The notes under the pieces were generated by a model that was given only the letters and a program-made list of their open reading frames with translations, was not told the DNA's origin and did no database searches. 15,190 bases of DNA from JAICIG01 sp035532215 (lineage in GTDB: Bacteria; Planctomycetota; Planctomycetia; Pirellulales; JAICIG01): positions 1 through 15,190 of the forward strand of contig DATKRK010000046.1 in assembly GCA_035532215.1 (NCBI GenBank). Reading direction: 5' to 3'. Shown here one piece after another: positions 5,219 to 13,121 of the stretch. Every line of letters begins with the position of its first letter. Position 1 is the stretch's first letter. The translations under genes and the position numbers were made by a program.

Positions 5219-7611
5219 GGCCCCTCCGCCGGAAGCTGGAATTTGCCTTGCCAGTGTTCGACGTCTTGATAGAACATCACAGGCTTCGGACGCAGACCTT
5301 CGAGGCTGCGATGGTAGGCGAAGAACTCGGTCAACTGCCATAACGGAATCACGGCGGTGTCGTCATCGGCGAGCCGATGGATTTGCTGGAGTTTTTTGCG
5401 CGCCGCCGCCCAACCGGTCGCGCCGTTCAATTCTCGCAAGGCCAACACCATGTAGGGCGTCGCGCCCCCGGCCAGGCCGTTGGGACCCAACAACCGCGCG
5501 GCGTCGACCAGCGGCTCTTGCACGACCAACTCGGCGTACAGCAGGTCGTAGTCGCCGTCGGGCGGGACTGCCTGACCCGGCGGCAGTTCTCGCAACTTGA
5601 CTTCGATTTGCGACGCTTTCAGATGCCGCTGAATGGTCAGGCAGGCGATCCTTGCCGTTTCGTGCGCCGGATACGCCAGGCTCAACGGCGGAATCGCTTT
5701 GATCTCGGCCCCGCCATTCGCCTCGGCCGCGGCGGAAACGTCGTGCAGCGCAACCCCCGACAAAGCCAGCGCCAAACGCCGATTCCGGGGCCGCACGGCG
5801 ACATCCGAGTTATAGGCGTAACGCAAGGGATCGTCGAAACCCGAGCCGATGGGGAAGGGGCCGCTGACGACCTGGCAGCCGGGCCGATCCGCGCCGCGCA
5901 ACAATTGCTCTTCAAGGATGGCTTCCCGATCGATCGCAAACGTCAACGCTCGGCGAAAAGAGCGATGTCCGGTGAACGGCCGCGTCCGATTCGGCAGCAG
6001 GCAGTGGATGCTGGGCAGCACATACTGCTCGACGACGATCGCGGGCTCGGCTTGAAACTTCTCGACTTGCCAAGGACTCAGGCGATCGAGCGCCTGGATT
6101 TGTCCTTGTCGGAGGGCCTCGAACGCGACGTTCGAATCTTCGAAATAGCGCTCGATCACTTCGCGCGGCTGAGTCGGCTGCGCGTCGAAGTAGCTGTCGC
6201 TGGCGCCGAAATAAGCGTCGTTTCCTTTGGTTTCCAGCAGGGCATAGGGCCCGACGGTCGCCGCCAGGTCGCCTTCGGCGGAAGAGGCCAGCGGGGTCTG
6301 CAGCAGCGCCAACGGTTGGACGTGCGTCCAGCGCAGATCGACCCCGACGTTGAAAACGTCTTGCACTTCAACGCCGCCGAACAGGTCGCTCCAATCTCGA
6401 TCCGCATCGAGATTCCGCGGATCGGCCAAGGCCAAGAGCCGCCTGGCAACGTCGAAGCCGGTGAGCTGTTGACCGCCCGACCAGCGGATTCCGTGGCGCA
6501 GATTCAGCGCCAGCCGGCGGCCGATATCGGTCACTTCGATCGTGCCGAGCGGACATTCGTAACGACCGCCATTGGCGCCGGGGCCGGCGTATTCCAACAG
6601 CAGCCGGTGCAACAGTCGGCTGCGCCGCCGCGCGGCCCAGTCGAGCATCCGATCGGCCGGCGCCTTTCCGCCCGGCAACGTGACGCCCACCACGACGCGC
6701 GGATAACGCTGATAAAGGTCTTGCAGAAACTGCTGGGCTGCGGGCAATTTGGGCCAGACATAGACCGCCCGCAGGCCGAGTTCCCAAGCGTCCCGCGGCT
6801 GATCGGCCTCCACTTTCGCTTTTGCCTGGGCGAGCGCCTCGCGCGCCGTATCGGCCCACTGTTGTTCCAACTTGGCGACGGCCGCGTGTTTGGGATATTT
6901 GCGTTGCAAGCGAGCGAGCCGGCCGCGAGCGGCCGGATAGTCGTCGCCAGCGACGTCTTGCTCGGCGATCTTTTGCGAGGCGGCGCCCAGCCCCGCCTCG
7001 AGCCTCGGATACTGAGGGGCGAGCAAGTACAGTTCATCGAGCAAGGCCAGCGCGTTTTCGTACTTCTTCTCGTTATGCCAATGGCGGGCGTCTTCATACA
7101 GGTATTCGGCCAGGCCGGCATCGAGATCGTGCGTTTTGGGCCATTCGTGCTTGAGGAAGTCGAAATAGAGATACGCCTCGTCGAACTTCTTCGGATCGCC
7201 CTTGCCGGCGCGAACCAGTTCGAGCGCCTTGTCCAGAATCATTTGCTCGAAGAAACGCACTGCGGCGATGTCGGTCCAGAGGATTTCATAATCCTGGGTC
7301 GGATCGTCGAGTTTCTTCACGATCAACTTGTCGGTTTTCTTGAGCGTATCGCGATCGGGCTCTTTGCGGTCGGGCAAATCGACCGGCAGCACCGGCACGA
7401 CGGTTTGCTCCTCGTCGTTGAGCACGATCTCATCGTAAGGCTCTTCCTCGTACAGCGGGATCGAATCGGCTTCGTCCGCAGCCTCTTGGCACCAGGCGAT
7501 CGGCGCCGCGGCAGGCCATTGCAACAGTGTACAGCCTAGCGTCAGGCAAACCGCCAGAGGGCCGAGCCAGGCGAACGCAAGCGAGCGGTGCAACGCGGCG
7601 GAAATCGACAT
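5215..7611 (-). CDS. Exported helical-repeat protein with family 5 solute-binding domain
   Basis: A 798-residue protein. A signal-like hydrophobic N-terminus (residues about 8-40) is followed by an acidic linker, then a helical region at about 80-300 with TPR-like character (KKYENALALLDELYLLAPQ; YPAARGRLARLQRKYPKH). Residues about 300-790 resemble the periplasmic oligopeptide/nickel-binding (DppA/OppA, SBP family 5) fold: LRHGIRWSGGQQLTGFDVARRL, GPYALLETKG, FEALRQGQIQALDRLSP, RSFRRALTFAIDREAI and AVIPLWQLTEFFAYH are in the family's order. No ABC permease or ATPase gene lies in the window, so classical uptake is not supported. LTLGC at about 24-28 resembles a lipobox poorly. The ATG at 7611 lies 29 bases after the propeller gene stop; a longer upstream frame overlaps that gene and is rejected. 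The ligand is unknown. Confidence 0.85.
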   Translation of the reverse strand: MSISAALHRSLAFAWLGPLAVCLTLGCTLLQWPAAAPIAWCQEAADEADSIPLYEEEPYDEIVLNDEEQTVVPVLPVDLPDRKEPDRDTLKKTDKLIVKKLDDPTQDYEILWTDIAAVRFFEQMILDKALELVRAGKGDPKKFDEAYLYFDFLKHEWPKTHDLDAGLAEYLYEDARHWHNEKKYENALALLDELYLLAPQYPRLEAGLGAASQKIAEQDVAGDDYPAARGRLARLQRKYPKHAAVAKLEQQWADTAREALAQAKAKVEADQPRDAWELGLRAVYVWPKLPAAQQFLQDLYQRYPRVVVGVTLPGGKAPADRMLDWAARRRSRLLHRLLLEYAGPGANGGRYECPLGTIEVTDIGRRLALNLRHGIRWSGGQQLTGFDVARRLLALADPRNLDADRDWSDLFGGVEVQDVFNVGVDLRWTHVQPLALLQTPLASSAEGDLAATVGPYALLETKGNDAYFGASDSYFDAQPTQPREVIERYFEDSNVAFEALRQGQIQALDRLSPWQVEKFQAEPAIVVEQYVLPSIHCLLPNRTRPFTGHRSFRRALTFAIDREAILEEQLLRGADRPGCQVVSGPFPIGSGFDDPLRYAYNSDVAVRPRNRRLALALSGVALHDVSAAAEANGGAEIKAIPPLSLAYPAHETARIACLTIQRHLKASQIEVKLRELPPGQAVPPDGDYDLLYAELVVQEPLVDAARLLGPNGLAGGATPYMVLALRELNGATGWAAARKKLQQIHRLADDDTAVIPLWQLTEFFAYHRSLEGLRPKPVMFYQDVEHWQGKFQLPAEGP

Positions 7612-7640
7612 GCCGAAATCTCGAAGCGACCTGAGCGTAC

Positions 7641-10600
7641 TCAAGGGATAGCCACCATCAGCAACGCGCCGCCGTGGGCGGCCAGGCACAAGCGGTCGCC
7701 GACCGCCACCGGCCCGGCGCCGAGCGGTTCGCCGACGTCGAGACTGCCAAGCTCCTCGCCTGAAGCGGCGGCCACGCGGAACACGGTTCCGGAGACCGTC
7801 GCCAAGAGATATCCGTCTTTGGCGGCCAGCGGCGCCCCGGTTAGCGCACCGTGCGGCCAAGCCACTTTCCATACGAGTTGCCGCTGATCGTCGAGGCAGG
7901 CGAGTTCGCCGCCGTGCGTCAAGACCAACACGCGATCCGCGACCTGGGCAGGCCCCCATTGCGCGCCGCCCAACTCCCAAACCGGGCCGGCCTTCAAGTC
8001 GGGCAGGGAGTACGCCCGCAATTGGCCTCCGCCGTCCACCGCGAAAGCGGTTTTGGCGAGCGCCACCAGCGGCGAAGAAACGGGACCCGGCAACTCGGCC
8101 GTCGCCAAGGCGATTAGGTTGGGCTGCGGCTTGTCGGCGATGCCCAGGCGATACAGCGATTTGCGGCCGTCCGCCAGCAAGAGTTCCTTTTCTCCGAGCA
8201 GGACCGGATTGCTCCAGGCGAACGTTTCCCCGCTTTCCAAACGCGGTTGAAAGGGTGCGATCAATTGCTGGCCCGTCTTCGGGTCGAGCACGAACACCTG
8301 CCCCAGTTTTCCCGGCGCCAACAGCCCGCCCGCAAAGCCGATGGGCGCGGCGCCGAGAGGGTCGGGCAGGGCGAGCCAGCGCAATGCACGAGCGGCGCCG
8401 CCTTCGGCAATCAAAGCTTTGGCCTGCCCGCCGCCCGCCGAAATCGCCAGGCGACCGTCGGCCAACACCGCCGGAGCGGCGCCCTCGGGAAAGGGATGCT
8501 CGAGCAGCATGGCCGCCTGCGCCTTGTCTTGCACCTTGCGGCCCTGCAAATTCTGGCTGGGCACGTCGAACAGCGAGCCGGCCGCGTCAACGATCGTCAT
8601 CGCCCCTTCGGCCTGGCCGGTCATCGGCGCGCCGGCGGGAGGCGCCGCAAGCTGGGCCTCCCAAATCCGCGTGCCATCGCCAGCCCGGATCGCCGAAACC
8701 AGGATCTCGGGCAGGTTCTTTTTGCGGCGCGAGTGGAACACGACGTCGCCGTGGACCGTCGGCGGACCGACGAACACGTCGGCCTCGTCCTGAATCCACT
8801 TGGGCTCCAAGCGTCCTCGCGCCAACTGAATGTCGAACTTGGTCAAGCCGCCGCCAGCCACCCAAAGCTGCGGATCTTTCAACAGCGGATAACGCACGAA
8901 CGGCGGTTCGTCGATCGCCGGTTGTTCGGCGACTTTGGTCAGCGGCGGACCGGGATCGGGCGCGTTGATCTCGAAAGAGTAAATCGCTCCGCGATCGGTG
9001 GCCACGACGAGCGTCCGGCCCGCTACGACCGGCGGCGCCAACACATGGCCCGATAGAGGCGCCGACGCTTGCGCGGGCCGCAAGTCGAGGCCCTGATCGT
9101 CGGTGATCAAAATGTGCAGCACCGAGTCGGAAACGCTGTTGTTTTCTGCAATGAAAATGTACGGGCTCACGGCCACCGGCGGCACCCGGATGCTTTCCGG
9201 TTCGTGGCCCAGATAGAGCACTTCGCGGCATTCGTTTGTCTGGGGAGCGATCGCGTACAGATTGGCGTTTTCGCCCAACTGATACAGCGTTTGTCCGCGC
9301 GAATCGAACGCCGGCCCGACGCGCAAGCCCTGCGGTATCTGCAGATAGCCGGTCGAGTCGCCCGTTTCCAAATCGAGAATCGCCAGACGGCCCGAGCGCG
9401 TGGCCAGCCAAACCTGCCCTCGGGAAATGACCGGATGGGCGTCGAACGGCTCGCCGATCGGGCTGCGCCAGCGAAGTTCGCCGGTCTTGCCTGCGACGCG
9501 CAGCACCTCTTGACGCTTGGAGTCGACCAGCAGCACGTCGCTGCCCGGATCGAGCGTCACGGGCAGAGGCGGAAAGTCGGCGTCGAAGCCGACGAAGCGG
9601 CGCCAGAGCACCGCGCCGTTGTCGGCCTGCAAGGCGTAAGCGGCGCCGCCAGCCAGGGCATAGGCGACTTGGCCGGCCAGCGCCGGGGCTTCGCCCTCTT
9701 TCGTGCGGTTGGCCAGCACCACGACCGCTTCGACGGGCGTCTCGGCGTCGGCCCCCGCGGCCGGCTTCGACTCGGCGACGTACTTGACTTGTTCGCGAAC
9801 GGCGTCCGACAGCGATTGCACCGCCTGCTGCAAACGCTCGTTGCCGATCAGGTCGGGATACATTTTCAAAAGCTGCTTGCGCTTGGCGTAAGCGCCCTGA
9901 GGATCGCCGCTGGCGATCGCCTGTTGAACGTCTTTCAGCGTTTGTTCCAGCGCCGCGTCGCGTCCGAGCATGCGCTCGGTCAGGGCCAGCGATGCGCCGA
10001 CGTCGGCCATTTTTTGCGTCGGCATCAGCTCCTTGGAAACGTACTTGGCGACGAGCTTTTCCGTTTCGTGAGCCTTCTCGACCAGCGATGCGTCGAGCTT
10101 TTCGCGCGATTGGTCCGCCAGGCCCTGGGCGATCGTCGGCAGCAGGGCCGCTAATTCCGGCCGCGCGTCTTTGAAATCCTTCTCCGAGGAAATCTCGCCG
10201 ATGATCTTCTTGGCGGTTTCCAAGGTGTTGGGCCAGTTGCGGGCGCCGTCGACCGCCTGCCGCATCTGGGCCATGCCCCGGTGAACGCGAGCCTTGCTTG
10301 CCTGGTCGTTATCCGGAAAATCTTCCAGGAAGGCGTCGAATTTGGCGATCGCTTGCGTGTACGAACCCGACTGATAATCTTGCTCGGCCGCTACGAACGC
10401 CTGATCGGCGCTGCCGCGGTGCAGCGCCCAATACAGCCCGCCGCCGAGAATGATCAAGGCGATCAACGAGCCGCCGCCGATCAACAGCAAGGGCGAGTCC
10501 CAAATGTTTCGCTGTTGCCTGAGCGTCTTGGGCTGCTGACCGTCTTCGGCGTAGGAGTCGTCGGCGCTTTCCCAGCCCCCTTCTTGGATCAACGCCGGCT

Positions 10601-11114
10601 CGGCGAACAAGTCTTGCACGGGCGCGGCAGGCCGTGCGGGACGAGCGCGGGGCGCCGCGGCGGCCGGAGGCGGCGACTTCGGAGTGCCCGCCCAACGAGA
10701 CGCCCCCGCAGCCGGCTTTGCTTCCGGCGCGGCCGGTCTGGCGGCAGGAGCGACCGGTCTGGCGGCAGGAGCGACCGGCCTGGCCGCGGGCGCCGGGGGA
10801 GCGTCGTCCATGGGAGACAATTCCAAATCATCGTCGGCGGCCCCCCGGCGAGCGGGCGTCGGCGCCGCGTCTTCCATTGGGGCGAAGCCTACTTCCTCGT
10901 TCGCCGCGCCGGCGGGTGCGTTCTTCTGCGAGGCGATCAGCCGGCGGCCCTGATCGGAGGTGATGTGCTCCTTTTGCACAAGCCACCGCACGGCAGAACG
11001 CAAATCGACCGGTTGCGAAGATTGTTGGAGCTTACTCCGCAATTCCTCGACCACGTCGGGCGAGACGAGTTGGCTCTGTTTGATCGTCGCTACGATGGAA
11101 TCGAGATTCGGCAT
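7641..11114 (-). CDS. Large membrane-anchored PQQ-type beta-propeller protein
   Basis: An 1157-residue protein. Residues 1-63 form a helical domain (SQLVSPDVVEELRSKL, then WLVQKEHITSDQGRRLIASQ) resembling the kinase N-terminus. Residues 64-200 are a disordered Ala/Pro-rich cytoplasmic linker with two acidic motifs, FAPMEDA and LSPMDDA, and a heptad AARPVAP repeat. One transmembrane helix (209-231) follows, then helical TPR-like sequence (AEQDYQSGSYTQAIAKFDAFLEDFP) to about 470. The remaining 690 residues are repeated beta strands of the PQQ/pyrrolo-quinoline type, with blade-like segments such as NGAVLWRR, TGELRWRSPIG and RQLVWKVAW. Blades carry no obvious PQQ ligands, so a BamB-like scaffold is more likely than an enzyme. 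It lies 68 bases after the zinc-ribbon ExbD gene and is probably co-transcribed. Confidence 0.88.
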   Translation of the reverse strand: MPNLDSIVATIKQSQLVSPDVVEELRSKLQQSSQPVDLRSAVRWLVQKEHITSDQGRRLIASQKNAPAGAANEEVGFAPMEDAAPTPARRGAADDDLELSPMDDAPPAPAARPVAPAARPVAPAARPAAPEAKPAAGASRWAGTPKSPPPAAAAPRARPARPAAPVQDLFAEPALIQEGGWESADDSYAEDGQQPKTLRQQRNIWDSPLLLIGGGSLIALIILGGGLYWALHRGSADQAFVAAEQDYQSGSYTQAIAKFDAFLEDFPDNDQASKARVHRGMAQMRQAVDGARNWPNTLETAKKIIGEISSEKDFKDARPELAALLPTIAQGLADQSREKLDASLVEKAHETEKLVAKYVSKELMPTQKMADVGASLALTERMLGRDAALEQTLKDVQQAIASGDPQGAYAKRKQLLKMYPDLIGNERLQQAVQSLSDAVREQVKYVAESKPAAGADAETPVEAVVVLANRTKEGEAPALAGQVAYALAGGAAYALQADNGAVLWRRFVGFDADFPPLPVTLDPGSDVLLVDSKRQEVLRVAGKTGELRWRSPIGEPFDAHPVISRGQVWLATRSGRLAILDLETGDSTGYLQIPQGLRVGPAFDSRGQTLYQLGENANLYAIAPQTNECREVLYLGHEPESIRVPPVAVSPYIFIAENNSVSDSVLHILITDDQGLDLRPAQASAPLSGHVLAPPVVAGRTLVVATDRGAIYSFEINAPDPGPPLTKVAEQPAIDEPPFVRYPLLKDPQLWVAGGGLTKFDIQLARGRLEPKWIQDEADVFVGPPTVHGDVVFHSRRKKNLPEILVSAIRAGDGTRIWEAQLAAPPAGAPMTGQAEGAMTIVDAAGSLFDVPSQNLQGRKVQDKAQAAMLLEHPFPEGAAPAVLADGRLAISAGGGQAKALIAEGGAARALRWLALPDPLGAAPIGFAGGLLAPGKLGQVFVLDPKTGQQLIAPFQPRLESGETFAWSNPVLLGEKELLLADGRKSLYRLGIADKPQPNLIALATAELPGPVSSPLVALAKTAFAVDGGGQLRAYSLPDLKAGPVWELGGAQWGPAQVADRVLVLTHGGELACLDDQRQLVWKVAWPHGALTGAPLAAKDGYLLATVSGTVFRVAAASGEELGSLDVGEPLGAGPVAVGDRLCLAAHGGALLMVAIP
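10733..10795. repeat. Three 21-base tandem repeats inside the propeller-protein gene
   Basis: Copies at 10733-10753 and 10754-10774 are identical; the third (10775-10795) is diverged. They encode the AARPVAP heptads in the cytoplasmic linker (about residues 107-128). In-frame length change by slippage is plausible. Confidence 0.8.
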
Positions 11115-11146
11115 GCCGGTAGATCCAAAATATCGCGAAACACAAG

Positions 11147-11161
11147 GGGCGGCGAACGCCC
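11147..11161 (-). other. Small hairpin between ExbD and propeller genes
   Basis: On the minus strand GGGCG, a 5-base loop and CGCCC form a short stem in the 68-base gap, with no T-run after it. It might tune the ratio of upstream to downstream products, but may be chance in GC-rich DNA. Confidence 0.2.
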
Positions 11162-11182
11162 TACGTCAGAAATCGCCCTACC

Positions 11183-11875
11183 TCAAAAATCTTCGTCCCC
11201 GCTGGCCAGGCGCACGTCGTCGAAACCGGCGGCCGTGCCCGCGTCGAGCGCCATCACGACCTTCTCGTGCCGCGCCTCGCCGTTGGCCATCACGATCAGT
11301 TTGCCCGGCCCCTTCCCGGTCATTCCCGGCCCTCCCTCGCGAGCCTGCTTGAGCAGCGACAGCAATTCCTGCTCGCTGGGGGCTTCCGAATCGTTGACCC
11401 AGATCGTGTTGTCGCGATCGATGCGGATGATGACGTTGTCATCGTCGTCTTCCAGTTCTTCGACCGTGCGGCTTTGGGCCGCGCTATCGCTGGGATCGGG
11501 CGTGGGAATTTGAATCGATTTTTGCAGGGCGAAGGCGGCGGTGACCATGAAGAAGATCAACAGCAGAAACGTTACGTCGACCATCGGCGTCATGTCGAGG
11601 CCGTCGTCGGTGAGCTCCTTCTTGCCGCCGAACGTCCTCGGTTCGCCTTCGCCGGCGCCGCCCGACTCGCCCCCAGGCAGGGCGCCGTATCCGGCGGGCG
11701 CCTGCGACACGGTAGCTGCGATTTCCAAGTCCGACAGCACCTGGGTGCGGGTCTCGCCCGCGAGTTCAGGGACCGATTGCACGGCGCCGCAGCCGGTACA
11801 CTGTACCTGGCGCCCGGCGTATTCCTCGGGCGCCTTGAGCTTCTTGCCGCAATGGCTGCAACGAAATCGAATCAT
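11183..11875 (-). CDS. ExbD/TolR-family subunit with N-terminal zinc ribbon
   Basis: A 230-residue proton-channel partner subunit. Residues 6-29 hold CxxC-16-CxxC (Cys6, Cys9, Cys26, Cys29), a zinc ribbon of the type common in planctomycete proteins, placed in the cytoplasm. A flexible Gly-rich linker (about 55-88) leads to the ExbD core, DMTPMVDVTFLLLIFFMVTAAF (94-115), whose Asp100 corresponds to the essential proton-carrying Asp of ExbD/TolR. The rest is the periplasmic domain, containing an acidic run (LEDDDDNVIIRI) and the usual beta-alpha ending (KLIVMANGEARHEKVVMALD). Ordinary ExbD proteins are about 140 residues, so the ribbon and linker explain the extra length. It starts 9 bases after the stop of the other ExbD and probably forms the channel with it and ExbB. 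Confidence 0.9.
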   Translation of the reverse strand: MIRFRCSHCGKKLKAPEEYAGRQVQCTGCGAVQSVPELAGETRTQVLSDLEIAATVSQAPAGYGALPGGESGGAGEGEPRTFGGKKELTDDGLDMTPMVDVTFLLLIFFMVTAAFALQKSIQIPTPDPSDSAAQSRTVEELEDDDDNVIIRIDRDNTIWVNDSEAPSEQELLSLLKQAREGGPGMTGKGPGKLIVMANGEARHEKVVMALDAGTAAGFDDVRLASGDEDF

Positions 11876-11884
11876 GGCGGCGGC

Positions 11885-12373
11885 TTACTTCGCTTCCATC
11901 ACGGCCAGGTTGAGTTTGATTGCGTCGCTCACCCCGCCGGCCGCGGCGGCGACGCGCGAAACGTCGCGGTGCAACACGCCCGACTCGGCCTTGATCAAGA
12001 TAGCCGTCTTGCCTTCGGCCAGTCCCTCTTCGACCGCCTTGCGAACTTCGGCGTCTTGATCGGCCGGGGCGCCTTTCAGGGGCTCGCCAACTTTGCCGTC
12101 GGCCAGATAGACCAAGGCCGGCTGCGCATCCCCGTTTTCGGCCACGGAAATGATGATCGAATCTCGCTGGCTCACGCCCACGCCGTATTTCGCCGTGGCC
12201 AGGTTCAAGGCCGTCTGCGCGTCGGGGGTCGAGGTCACCGTGAAAAAAATCAGCAGCAAGAAGGTGCAATCGATCATGGGCGTGATGTCCATTTCGGTGT
12301 CTTCTTGCGGCCGCTTGCGAGCCCCGAGCGGCGAGTCCCGGCCCAGTTCGGCCACTGCGTTGGTCGGCGGCAT
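11885..12373 (-). CDS. exbD: ExbD/TolR-family biopolymer transport protein
   Basis: A 162-residue single-pass inner-membrane protein. A short cytoplasmic N-tail leads to the family signature DITPMIDCTFLLLIFFTVTS (29-48), in which Asp35 is the conserved proton-binding residue. The periplasmic part (about 50-162) ends in the usual KTAILIKAESGVLHRDVSRVAAAA fold. It has an insertion around residues 80-105 (QPALVYLADGKVGEPL) compared with short ExbD proteins. It begins three bases after the ExbB gene's stop codon, consistent with fixed stoichiometry. It differs strongly from the zinc-ribbon ExbD next to it, so the two probably form a heteromeric pair rather than being recent duplicates. Confidence 0.92.
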   Translation of the reverse strand: MPPTNAVAELGRDSPLGARKRPQEDTEMDITPMIDCTFLLLIFFTVTSTPDAQTALNLATAKYGVGVSQRDSIIISVAENGDAQPALVYLADGKVGEPLKGAPADQDAEVRKAVEEGLAEGKTAILIKAESGVLHRDVSRVAAAAGGVSDAIKLNLAVMEAK

Positions 12374-12376
12374 GGC

Positions 12377-13030
12377 TTAGTGGACTCCTTCGGGCTGTTC
12401 GACGAGCGGCTTGAAACCCTCGAGGAAGCGAGCGATGCCTTCGCCGGCCAAATCTTCCATGTGCCGCTGGCGAATCTGTACGCTGGCCAGCGCGAGGCTG
12501 AGCGGAATGGCGATGGTCAAGCCGACGAACGTCGTCAACAGCGCGAGCGAAATGTCGCCGGCCAAGTGCGTGGCGTCGACCTTTTGCTGGCCGGCCAACT
12601 TGCCGAAGGCGGCCATCATACCCAGCACCGTGCCCAACAGCCCGAGCATCGGCGCGCTTTTGATCATCGTCACGACCCAGGTGATGCGGTATTCGAGTTC
12701 GGCCAGCACGTCGCGCTGGAAGCGGTCGGCCAGCAGTTGCTTGACTTTGGCGTAGCCCAGGTCGCGATTCTCGATGCCCATCAGCACCAACTGGGGCACG
12801 ATCCGCCGATCACCCTCGCTAAGCTGGACCGCCGATTCGAGGTCGCCGACGGCCAGGCTTTCGTCGAGTTGTTCCAAATACTCGTTCTGAGCCGTCTCGG
12901 TCTTGAAACGAATTTGCGAAAGGCGCCGCCAGGCGACGATGATGCAAAACGCGCCCCACAGCGCATCGAACGCCTGAAAGGCATAGATGCTATTGCCCGC
13001 AAATCCGATTAACCCGCTGATGTCTCCCAT
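12377..13030 (-). CDS. exbB: MotA/TolQ/ExbB-family proton channel subunit
   Basis: A 217-residue inner-membrane protein forming the pentameric proton channel that surrounds an ExbD dimer. Transmembrane helix 1 is at about residues 17-34; the cytoplasmic loop contains the helical section LDESLAVGDLESAVQL. Helices 2 and 3 carry the family signatures SAPMLGLLGTVLGMMAAF (125-142; Thr134) and DISLALLTTFVGLTIAIPLSLAL (from 159; Thr167), with the threonines at the positions that line the channel in ExbB/TolQ. A longer in-frame start (13156) would overlap the previous gene, and its extra residues look like untranslated sequence, so the ATG at 13030 is preferred. No strong Shine-Dalgarno is seen. Followed by an ExbD gene after three bases. 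Confidence 0.9.
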   Translation of the reverse strand: MGDISGLIGFAGNSIYAFQAFDALWGAFCIIVAWRRLSQIRFKTETAQNEYLEQLDESLAVGDLESAVQLSEGDRRIVPQLVLMGIENRDLGYAKVKQLLADRFQRDVLAELEYRITWVVTMIKSAPMLGLLGTVLGMMAAFGKLAGQQKVDATHLAGDISLALLTTFVGLTIAIPLSLALASVQIRQRHMEDLAGEGIARFLEGFKPLVEQPEGVH

Positions 13031-13121
13031 GCGTCGTTGCTCTGCCGCGGTGATTGAAGGTTTGAAAAACTGAAGGTGAATTGCGGAAACTATTCGGACG
13101 TCGAGCGTTCGCTGGCGTCGA

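Noticed and set aside
5377..7539. 720-codon plus-strand frame antisense to the solute-binding gene
   Set aside because: It is explained by GC-rich codon bias; the opposite strand has a clear signal peptide and family 5 binding motifs.
7612..7980. 123-residue N-terminal extension of the solute-binding protein
   Set aside because: It lies antiparallel-free inside the propeller gene in another frame, is Arg-rich, and would bury the signal peptide.
9069..10154. 361-codon plus-strand frame antisense to the propeller gene
   Set aside because: It is a mirror frame of a well-supported gene, with no family features or start signals.
11267..13012. 581-codon plus-strand frame antisense to both ExbD genes and ExbB
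   Set aside because: It spans three supported minus-strand genes and their short gaps; the translation has a biased, Gln/Arg-rich shadow composition.
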